Source: Bifidobacteriaceae bacterium (GTDB lineage Bacteria > Actinomycetota > Actinomycetes > Actinomycetales > WQXJ01). Taken from it: a DNA stretch of 6,407 nt. This document shows, piece by piece, positions 1 to 4,218 of this stretch; the first letter of the stretch is position 1; each line of letters opens with the position of its first letter. The stretch is taken from NCBI GenBank assembly GCA_031279575.1, contig JAITIG010000192.1, positions 1 to 6,407 on the forward strand, given 5' to 3'. The notes beneath the pieces were generated by a model that saw only the letters and a list, made by a program, of their open reading frames with translations, was not told the origin of the DNA and searched no databases. The position numbers and the translations under genes are program-made.

Positions 1-849
1 ACCATCAAAACCCTCTACCGGATGTTCGACTCCACGCCCGTCGAAACCGTGCTCATGGCCTACCCCGGGCGGGCCACCCTGTGCCTGTCCAGCCAAGCCG
101 GCTGCGGCATGGCCTGCCCTTTCTGCGCCACCGGCAAACTCGGGCTGAAACGAAACCTGTCCGCCGCCGAAATGCTGGAGCAAGTCCGCCTGGCGGCGGC
201 CCAAGTCCAAGCCGGGGTGTTCGGGCGGCGCGGCCCGGGCCGGCTGTCCAACGTGGTGTTCATGGGCATGGGCGAGCCCCTGGCCAACTACAACGCGCTG
301 GTCAGGGCGCTGCGGGGGATCAGCGCGGCACCGCCGGACGGGTTCGGGATCTCGGCCCGGAACATCACCGTGTCAACCTGCGGCCTGGTCGGGGCGATCG
401 ACCGGCTGGCGGCCGAGGGCCTGCCCGTCCGCCTGGCGTTGTCCCTCCACGCGCCCGATGACGAAGCCCGCAACCAGTTGGTGCCGGTCAACCGGCGCTA
501 CGGCGTGCGCCAGACCATCGCCGCGGCCCACAGATACCACCAGGTCACAGGCCGGCGGGTGTCAATCGAATACGCTTTGATCCGCGAGATTAACGACCAG
601 CCGTGGCGGGCGGCGCAATTAGCCCGCCGACTCTGCCAATATGGAACCGGGTGGGTTCACGTGAATCCGATCCCCCTGAACCCGGTCAAGGGGTCGGTTT
701 GGACGGCCAGCCAGCCTGAGGCGCAGGACCGCTTCCTGCGCATCTTGGCGGAGGCCGGCCTGACAGCGACCCTGAGGGACACCAGGGGGCGCGAGATTGA
801 CGGGGCCTGCGGACAGCTGGCCGCGAGGGAGGTACTAACTGATGGCTGA
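1..849 (+). CDS. rlmN: Dual-specificity 23S rRNA (A2503)/tRNA (A37) C2-methyltransferase RlmN, 5'-truncated by the window edge
   Basis: Radical-SAM enzyme that methylates C2 of A2503 in 23S rRNA and A37 in some tRNAs, in the cytoplasm. The reading frame is open from base 1 (TIKTLYR before the first Met), so the Met at 22 is internal. The alignable first cysteine implies roughly 90-110 N-terminal residues lie upstream. Counting from the Met at 22, I see the SAM/[4Fe-4S] motif CX3CX2C at residues 28, 32 and 35 ([13 protein letters not shown]), and a Cys at 21 seven residues ahead of it, matching the resolving cysteine (E. coli C118). GMGEP lies at 82-86, then [17 protein letters not shown], and the C-terminal [12 protein letters not shown] with Cys263 matching the methyl-carrying C355. 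All key residues are present, so the enzyme should be active. Its last 8 bp overlap the next gene, suggesting translational coupling. Identity is essentially certain; it is not Cfr, judging by the actinobacterial RlmN-type C-terminus. Confidence 0.97.
   Translation, partial: TIKTLYRMFDSTPVETVLMAYPGRATLCLSSQAGCGMACPFCATGKLGLKRNLSAAEMLEQVRLAAAQVQAGVFGRRGPGRLSNVVFMGMGEPLANYNALVRALRGISAAPPDGFGISARNITVSTCGLVGAIDRLAAEGLPVRLALSLHAPDDEARNQLVPVNRRYGVRQTIAAAHRYHQVTGRRVSIEYALIREINDQPWRAAQLARRLCQYGTGWVHVNPIPLNPVKGSVWTASQPEAQDRFLRILAEAGLTATLRDTRGREIDGACGQLAAREVLTDG
825..832 (+). promoter_or_regulatory. Ribosome-binding site of the DivIVA-domain gene, inside the 3' end of rlmN
   Basis: GAGGGAGG ends 9 nt before the ATG at 842. 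It fixes that ATG as the start and lies within rlmN coding sequence, so ribosomes finishing rlmN at 849 pass over it. Confidence 0.8.
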
Positions 850-1390
850 TTTATTTAGGCGCGCCAATACCGGGCGCGGCTACGACACCCGCGAAGTCGA
901 TGACTTCTTTGCCCGCGCCCAAGCTGTCTACGAGGGCCGCGCCACCGAGACGATGACGCCCGAAGACGTCCGCAACGCGGCGTTTGCCCAGGTCAAGGGC
1001 GGCTACGACGAGCCCCAGGTGGACGGCGCGCTGGACCGGTTGGACAACGCGTTCACCCGCAAGCAGCGCTCTGAGTTCATCGCGGCGCACGGCCAGCAGG
1101 CTTGGCTGGACAAGATAGTCGACCGGGCGACTTCGCTGTATGACAGGCTGGGGCGGCCCGACGGCCAGAAGTTCGCCCCCGCCGAGCGCGGCAAGCCCGC
1201 CTACGACCGCACCCAGGTGGACGCGCTGCTGCACCGCTTGGCGGACTATTTCAACAACGGGGCGGCCTTGTCCTCGGCTGACATCCGGCACGCCGTTTTC
1301 GGCGTGGTGCGCGGCAAGCGGGGCTACGCCATGGGCCCGGTGGACGCCTACCTGGACCGCGCCCTGGAGGTTCTAGTCGCCGCCGAGTGA
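842..1390 (+). CDS. DivIVA-domain (DivI1A-type repeat) protein, 182 aa
   Basis: Small soluble protein built from repeated DivIVA-type modules. The signature 'GYD..(E/Q)VD..L.R' occurs four times: [11 protein letters not shown] (13-23), [14 protein letters not shown] (54-67), [14 protein letters not shown] (120-133) and [14 protein letters not shown] (161-174). Two are preceded by the companion helix '(E/A)D(V/I)R.A.F', at 41-48 and 146-153, which makes these two complete modules. DivIVA proteins use such a crossed-loop module to bind curved membrane and usually continue into a long coiled coil. Here no long coiled coil is visible; residues 68-112 are charged and Ala-rich and link two pairs. 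There is no signal peptide or membrane segment. It overlaps rlmN by 8 bp and has its own strong ribosome-binding site, so it is probably co-transcribed. It is not Wag31/DivIVA proper, which is longer and lies near the ftsZ cluster. Its partner and role are unknown; a scaffold at poles or septa is only inferred from the family. Confidence 0.85.
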   Translation: MADLFRRANTGRGYDTREVDDFFARAQAVYEGRATETMTPEDVRNAAFAQVKGGYDEPQVDGALDRLDNAFTRKQRSEFIAAHGQQAWLDKIVDRATSLYDRLGRPDGQKFAPAERGKPAYDRTQVDALLHRLADYFNNGAALSSADIRHAVFGVVRGKRGYAMGPVDAYLDRALEVLVAAE

Positions 1391-1416
1391 CCCCAGACCC
1401 CCAAATGGGGGCGGGG
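1391..1416 (+). terminator. Terminator-like hairpin immediately after the DivIVA-domain gene (no U-tract)
   Basis: Starting one base after the TGA at 1388-1390, CCCCC (1398-1402) pairs with GGGGG (1407-1411) around an AAAT loop. CCCC (1391-1394) can extend the stem with GGGG (1413-1416) across an AGA/C internal loop. The stem is very stable, but no run of T follows. It may be a hairpin-only stop or 3'-end protection element, as is common in high-GC actinobacteria, or merely the edge of the tandem array that begins at 1405. Confidence 0.45.
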
Positions 1417-1614
1417 CCGCGCGGCAGCGGCCGCCCAGGGCCGCCGGTGGGGGCCGGACCGCGCGGCGTTTGCCGCCCAGGGCCGCCGGTGGGGGCGGGG
1501 CCGCGCGGCATCGGCCGCCCAGGGCCGCCGGTGGGGGCCGGACCGCGCGGCATTTGCCGCCCAGGGCCGCCGGTGGGGGCGAGGCCGCGCGGCAGCGACC
1601 GCCCAGGGCCGGTC
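1405..1614. repeat. Five tandem 42-bp GC-rich units filling the convergent intergenic gap
   Basis: Units start at 1405, 1447, 1489, 1531 and 1573. Each contains the palindrome CCGCGCGG and ends in CCCAGGGCCGCCG, except the last, whose final three bases differ. Units 1 and 3 share one variant (GGGGGCGGGGCC), while units 2 and 4 share another (GGGGGCCGGACC and a TTTGC core). The pairs 1+2 and 3+4 are therefore an 84-bp duplication with about three differences. Because 42 is divisible by 3, frames stay open across it and would encode 14-residue Pro/Gly/Arg repeats on either strand. The array ends one base before the transporter stop codon (1616-1618). No spacers separate the units, so it is not CRISPR. 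It is likely a minisatellite that may also block read-through from both converging genes. Confidence 0.93.
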
Positions 1615-1615
1615 C

Positions 1616-3154
1616 TCACAAGCCCAGCATCAGGCGGCCCCAGAACACCATGTTCGCCGCCACCGCCAGCACAGCGGCCAGCGCTATCAACACCCCGGCC
1701 TTGTTCATCTGGCTGATCGTCACCATGCCGCTGGAATAGGCCACGGCGTTGGGCGGCGTGCCGGCCGGCATCATGAAGGCGCAAGAGGCGGCCATGGCCA
1801 CCGGCAAGGCCAGCAGGGCGGGCGGCAAGCCCAGGGCTAGCGCAACCGAGCCGAACAGCGGGATCAAGGTGGCCGCGGCCGCCGTGTTGGACATGAACTC
1901 GGTCACAATCCAGGTGATGGCGCAGCAGGCCAGGATCAGCAGGAAGGTGGGCAGGCCGCCCAGCCCGGTGGCCCGGTCCCCAATCCAAGCCGCCAGGCCG
2001 GAAGCCGAAACCTGGTCCGCCATCGACAAGCCGCCGCCGAACAGGTACAGAATCCCCCACGGCAGATCCCTCAGATCGCCCCAGTTCATCAGGCCCCGGC
2101 CGGGGCGTTTGAAGGACACCGGGGTCAAGAACAAGGCGAAGACAATGGCCACGGCGATCAACTCGTCGGTCAGACCGCTGTTCTCAATGCCCAGCAGGTC
2201 CTCGACCAGGCCGTGGAAAATCCAGGCGCAGGCGCAGATCAGGAAGATCGCGCCCACCCGGCGCTCGGGACCGTGGAAGGGGCCCAGCTTGGCCAACTCG
2301 GCCCGCATCACCTCTTTGTGCCCGGGGATCGGCTCGTTCCAGGCCGGCCGGGCCGAGACAAAGGTGAGGATCGCCCAGCCGATCACCAGGAACACCGCCC
2401 ACAGCGGCATGCCGATCTTCATCCAGTCAAAGAACGTGATGTCGAAGCCCTGCTCGTTGAGGTAGCCGATGGCGATCCCGTTGGGCGGCGAGGCGATGGG
2501 CGTGCCAAACGACCCGATCGACGCGCCGTAGGCGATCGACAAGATCATGGCCAGGCGGAACTTCTTGTCCTGGCGGCCGGTGACCGACTCGACCAGTTTG
2601 ATCACCGAGGTGGCGATCGGCAGCATCATCACGGCTGTGGCCGTGTTGGAGACCCACAGCGAGAGGAACGACGTCGCCGCCATGAACCCGAACACCACCC
2701 CGCGCGGCTTGGAGCCGACCACCGAGATCACCCAGATCGCCACCCGGCGGTGCAGGTTCCACCGCTCCATCGCCATCGCCAGGACAAACCCGCCCAGGAA
2801 CAAAAAGATGATCTGGTTGGCGTAGGGCGCCGCCGCCAGCTTCATCGATGTGACCCCGAGCAGCGGGAACGCCACCAGCGGCAGCAGCGCTGTGACGTAA
2901 AGCGGCAGCACTTCTGTCATCCACCAGATCCCCATCCAGCACAGCGCGCCCGCCACCAAGGCGGCCGAGCGCTCCCCCGCCAGGCCGATCCCCTCCCCCA
3001 CCGGCTCCACATCCGGCAGCCACACGGCGCACGCCACCATCAGGGCCGGCCCCAGCGCCAGCCCGAAGCGCCGCCGGGTCAGCCAGCGGTGCCGGCCTTC
3101 CGGGAGCAGGTGGATGTCGCGTTTGGCAGGGCTGAGCGACCCGTGGCTGGCCAT
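1616..3154 (-). CDS. DASS/SLC13-family divalent-anion (dicarboxylate-type):Na+ symporter, 512 aa
   Basis: Inner-membrane carrier of the DASS (SLC13, INDY/SdcS-like) family, which imports C4-dicarboxylates, citrate or sulfate with Na+. Family landmarks in order: a polar N-terminus (1-29); the first membrane segment (about 30-46); WWMTEVLPLYVTALLP (77-92); FLGGFVLAMAMERWNLHRR (119-137); the first Ser-Asn-Thr substrate/Na+ motif at 169-171 (WVSNTATAVMMLP); a first re-entrant-loop motif GTPIASPPN (217-225); the second SNT at 422-424 (EFMSNTAAA); and AGTPPNA (464-470). The two-fold internal repeat is intact, and 512 residues is normal. The ATG at 3152-3154 is supported by a GAGGAG site 7 nt upstream. 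The gene converges on the DivIVA-domain gene across the tandem repeats and diverges from rpsO. Nothing nearby indicates the substrate. Dicarboxylate is more likely than sulfate because of the SNT/SPPN pattern, but this is inference from family resemblance. Confidence 0.93.
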   Translation of the reverse strand: MASHGSLSPAKRDIHLLPEGRHRWLTRRRFGLALGPALMVACAVWLPDVEPVGEGIGLAGERSAALVAGALCWMGIWWMTEVLPLYVTALLPLVAFPLLGVTSMKLAAAPYANQIIFLFLGGFVLAMAMERWNLHRRVAIWVISVVGSKPRGVVFGFMAATSFLSLWVSNTATAVMMLPIATSVIKLVESVTGRQDKKFRLAMILSIAYGASIGSFGTPIASPPNGIAIGYLNEQGFDITFFDWMKIGMPLWAVFLVIGWAILTFVSARPAWNEPIPGHKEVMRAELAKLGPFHGPERRVGAIFLICACAWIFHGLVEDLLGIENSGLTDELIAVAIVFALFLTPVSFKRPGRGLMNWGDLRDLPWGILYLFGGGLSMADQVSASGLAAWIGDRATGLGGLPTFLLILACCAITWIVTEFMSNTAAAATLIPLFGSVALALGLPPALLALPVAMAASCAFMMPAGTPPNAVAYSSGMVTISQMNKAGVLIALAAVLAVAANMVFWGRLMLGL

Positions 3155-3161
3155 GGAGTTT

Positions 3162-3167
3162 CTCCTC
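3162..3167 (-). promoter_or_regulatory. Ribosome-binding site of the DASS transporter
   Basis: On the minus strand, GAGGAG lies 7 nt before the ATG at 3154, which decides the start codon. Confidence 0.85.
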
Positions 3168-3189
3168 GTCTTTGAATGGGACCTTTATC

Positions 3190-3216
3190 AACCTAGACTC
3201 CGCCCGCCCGGCGCAA
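3190..3216 (-). promoter_or_regulatory. Candidate promoter of the DASS transporter
   Basis: Read on the minus strand, TAGGTT (3195 down to 3190) fits the TANNNT -10 pattern. TTGCGC (3216 down to 3211) is a partial -35 with a short 15-bp spacer. Transcription would begin near 3183, giving a leader of about 30 nt that contains the GAGGAG site. This is the only moderately AT-rich stretch close to the gene. Hexamer matches are weak and no start site is proven. Confidence 0.35.
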
Positions 3217-3253
3217 ACCGGCCTTTCGGCTCACTCCCCCCGCCCACCCGCCC

Positions 3254-3304
3254 GCGCAAATCGGACCATCGCGCGCCAAACAGCCGCCATGGTCCGATTT
3301 GGGC
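3254..3304. repeat. Long-loop inverted repeat, copy 1 of 2
   Basis: AAATCGGACCAT (3258-3269) and its exact reverse complement ATGGTCCGATTT (3289-3300) flank a 19-nt GC-rich loop. One further outer pair (3257/3301), then after a mismatch two more (3255/3303, 3254/3304), extend the arms. Arm centres are 31 bp apart, close to three helical turns. A near-identical copy lies 125 bp to the right. It sits upstream of the candidate promoters of both the transporter and rpsO, so it may act as DNA (an operator or mobile palindrome) rather than as an mRNA hairpin. Confidence 0.92.
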
Positions 3305-3310
3305 ACGCGG

Positions 3311-3342
3311 CCCCGCCCCTCCCCGCCAACCCCAACCCGCCC
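3311..3342 (-). other. Predicted G-quadruplex run between the two palindromes
   Basis: On the minus strand this 32-bp stretch has six G-tracts of three or four bases (plus-strand C-tracts at 3311-3314, 3316-3319, 3321-3324, 3330-3333, 3336-3338 and 3340-3342). The loops are 1, 1, 5, 2 and 1 nt. This easily satisfies the G3+N1-7 rule. Folding is a prediction only; the surrounding strand is strongly C-biased, so composition alone could contribute. Confidence 0.65.
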
Positions 3343-3378
3343 ACCAGCGCAAACGCCAGCCACGCGCCCCGCCCGCGC

Positions 3379-3430
3379 GCGCAAATCGGACCATCGCGCG
3401 CGAAATAGCCGCCATGGTCCGATCCGGGCG
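3379..3430. repeat. Long-loop inverted repeat, copy 2 of 2
   Basis: AAATCGGACCAT (3383-3394) is identical to the left arm of copy 1. The right arm at 3414-3425 matches for ATGGTCCGAT, giving a perfect 10-bp pair, then ends CC instead of TT. The 19-nt loop (3395-3413) differs from that of copy 1 at two positions and is in the same orientation, so the whole element was duplicated, not just the arms. Outer G/C bases can pair again beyond the two mismatches (3378-3380 with 3428-3430). It ends about 40 bp upstream of the rpsO -10 hexamer. Confidence 0.9.
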
Positions 3431-3444
3431 CCGCGAAACGGCGT

Positions 3445-3464
3445 GGGGGAGGGCGGGGCGCGGG
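3445..3464 (+). other. Predicted G-quadruplex run overlapping the rpsO -35 region
   Basis: Four G-tracts (3445-3449, 3451-3453, 3455-3458, 3462-3464) are separated by loops of 1, 1 and 3 nt on the non-template strand. The run ends 5 nt before the TAGACT hexamer and covers where a -35 element should be (about 3447-3452), where no TTGACA-like sequence is seen. Confidence 0.6.
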
Positions 3465-3469
3465 TGCGG

Positions 3470-3475
3470 TAGACT
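3470..3475 (+). promoter_or_regulatory. Probable -10 hexamer of the rpsO-pnp promoter
   Basis: TAGACT fits the actinobacterial housekeeping-sigma TANNNT -10 and is an AT-richer island in very GC-rich DNA. Initiation would fall near 3481-3483, giving a leader of about 90 nt. The -35 is not recognisable, so the call rests on the hexamer and its position. Confidence 0.6.
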
Positions 3476-3480
3476 CGGGG

Positions 3481-3570
3481 GTTGCCGTGCAACGGCCGCG
3501 GTCCCATAGTGCCCGGGTGGATGAGCCCCGGTGCTCCGCGCAGCAAACAACCAGAAGGAGTGATGGAGCC
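3481..3570 (+). promoter_or_regulatory. Structured rpsO 5' leader, candidate S15-responsive autoregulatory RNA
   Basis: The predicted leader starts with GTTGC-CGT-GCAAC (3481-3493). This is mutually exclusive with CCGT-GCA-ACGG (3485-3495), so two alternative 5' hairpins exist. A second hairpin pairs CCGGG (3513-3517) with CCCGG (3527-3531) around 9 nt, extended by two pairs past a bulged T (3511-3512 with 3533-3534). The ribosome-binding site follows unpaired. S15 represses its own mRNA through structurally different leaders in several phyla, actinobacteria included. Assignment here is inferred from position and foldability, not from a recognised covariance pattern. Confidence 0.45.
3553..3560 (+). 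promoter_or_regulatory. Ribosome-binding site of rpsO
   Basis: AGAAGGAG lies 10 nt before the ATG at 3571. It selects that start over an in-frame upstream ATG at 3487, which would add 28 residues foreign to S15. Confidence 0.88.
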
Positions 3571-3840
3571 ATGCCGCTCGACCAGGCCACAAAAGCCGAG
3601 ATCATCGCGCAGTACGCGACCCACGAGGGCGACACGGGCTCGCCGGAAGTCCAAATTGCGCTGCTGTCCCAGCGCATCAAAGACCTCACGGAGCATTTCA
3701 AGGTCCACACCCACGATCACCATTCGCGGCGTGGCCTGCTACTTCTGGTGGGCCAGCGGCGCCGGCTCCTGGGCTACCTGGAATCCATCGACGTGGAGCG
3801 CTACCGCTCCGTGGTCAAGCGCTTGGGCCTGCGCCGGTGA
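3571..3840 (+). CDS. rpsO: 30S ribosomal protein S15, 89 aa
   Basis: Primary 16S rRNA-binding protein that binds the central-domain three-way junction early in 30S assembly and forms a subunit bridge. The 89-residue product matches the family length exactly. Family signatures are present: [20 protein letters not shown] (residues 17-36), the rRNA-contacting His42, Asp49 and Ser52 in [20 protein letters not shown] (48-67), and a basic C-terminus ending RLGLRR. The start at 3571 gives the expected [13 protein letters not shown]-terminus and has an AGAAGGAG site. It is followed 378 bp later by pnp, the usual partner, and is transcribed away from the DASS transporter. Expression is likely controlled by the TAGACT promoter at 3470 and by S15 binding its own leader. 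Confidence 0.98.
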   Translation: MPLDQATKAEIIAQYATHEGDTGSPEVQIALLSQRIKDLTEHFKVHTHDHHSRRGLLLLVGQRRRLLGYLESIDVERYRSVVKRLGLRR

Positions 3841-3943
3841 CAGCAGCCCCGGCGGGACCGCCGCCGGCCCACAGCCCGGCCGCAACCCGAGGGGCGCCGT
3901 CGGCGGCATTCGGATAACTTAATTGACAGCGAGCCAAGGGCTT

Positions 3944-3966
3944 GAGACCGGAAACTCGCGGTCCTC
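3944..3966 (+). other. Bulged hairpin in the rpsO-pnp spacer
   Basis: GAGACCG (3944-3950) pairs with CGGTC-C-TC (3959-3966), giving seven base pairs with one bulged C and an 8-nt AT-containing loop. It lies just after the TTGACA patch. A function is unproven. Confidence 0.4.
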
Positions 3967-3987
3967 GGTAGTGGCTTCCGCACCAGC

Positions 3988-4016
3988 GGCGACCGCGCCC
4001 CGAACGGCGCGCCGCC
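3988..4016 (+). other. Strongest hairpin in the rpsO-pnp spacer, candidate RNase III substrate
   Basis: CGCGCC (3994-3999) pairs with GGCGCG (4006-4011) around a CCGAAC loop. The stem is extended by GGCG (3988-3991) with CGCC (4013-4016) across a 2x1 internal loop, for ten G-C pairs in all. It is stable enough to be a processing site or a stalling structure between rpsO and pnp. The RNase III role is an inference from other rpsO-pnp operons. Confidence 0.45.
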
Positions 4017-4171
4017 AGCCGCCGCGACCAACCCGCCCCAGCCGGGCGGGCAGCCAACCGGCGCCAAGCGCGGCGAGGCGTGGCACGGCATCGGGCAGCG
4101 GCGCAACGCGAGCGTGCGTGAGCCTCGATCGAAGACCGCACCGGCGCGAGCGCCTTGGCCTGACAACCGCG

Positions 4172-4189
4172 GCCGGGCACGGGCCCGGC
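4172..4189 (+). other. Perfect hairpin 17 nt upstream of the pnp ribosome-binding site
   Basis: GCCGGGC (4172-4178) and GCCCGGC (4183-4189) form seven G-C pairs around ACGG. The element lies in the pnp leader, leaving the AGGAGGG site exposed. It could protect a processed 5' end or be the target of PNPase autoregulation. Confidence 0.45.
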
Positions 4190-4206
4190 GGCGACAACCA
4201 AGGAAC

Positions 4207-4213
4207 AGGAGGG
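4207..4213 (+). promoter_or_regulatory. Ribosome-binding site of pnp
   Basis: AGGAGGG lies 5 nt before the GTG at 4219 and selects this non-ATG start. Confidence 0.85.
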
Positions 4214-4218
4214 CACCC

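Larger units (their letters stand above)
3841..4218 (+). other. 378-bp rpsO-pnp spacer: no gene seen, several hairpins
   Basis: Very GC-rich non-coding DNA. Near the start, CGGCG (3850-3854) pairs with CGCCG (3859-3863), a small hairpin just after rpsO without a U-tract. A lone AT-rich patch at about 3908-3928 contains TTGACA (3923-3928), but no -10 follows at proper spacing. Stronger hairpins are listed separately. CGAGGC (4074-4079) and GCCTCG (4122-4127) could close a larger domain. In E. coli and Streptomyces the rpsO-pnp interval is cut by RNase III, so a processing or PNPase-autoregulation role is plausible. Confidence 0.6.

Noticed and set aside
22..24. ATG at 22 as the start of rlmN
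   Set aside because: The frame is open to base 1 with RlmN-like residues (KTLYR) before it, and about a quarter of the protein would be missing. The gene is truncated by the window edge.
1405..1614. CRISPR array
   Set aside because: The 42-bp units are directly abutting with no unique spacers, and no cas genes are present.
1251..2060. Long minus-strand ORF (269 codons) with Pro/Gly repeats
   Set aside because: It overlaps the transporter out of frame and crosses the tandem array and the DivIVA gene end. It is an open-frame shadow of GC-rich repeats.
2213..3175. Plus-strand 320-codon ORF antisense to the transporter
   Set aside because: The product is low-complexity Arg/His/Gln/Pro-rich with no family resemblance, a typical antisense frame of a high-GC membrane-protein gene.
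3254..3430. Terminal inverted repeats of an insertion sequence
   Set aside because: The 79 bp between the elements holds no transposase, and the two copies are direct repeats of an internally palindromic unit rather than inverted ends.
3487..3570. ATG at 3487 as an earlier rpsO start
   Set aside because: It would add 28 residues absent from the S15 family and lies in the structured leader. The ATG at 3571 has the proper ribosome-binding site and the correct length.
3188..3723. Minus-strand ORFs across the rpsO upstream region
   Set aside because: They are antisense to rpsO and the palindromes, with low-complexity products and no recognisable domain.
3923..3951. TTGACA at 3923-3928 as a pnp promoter
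   Set aside because: At 16-18 bp spacing there is no TANNNT-like -10 (the bases are GACCGG). A consensus -35 alone is not enough.
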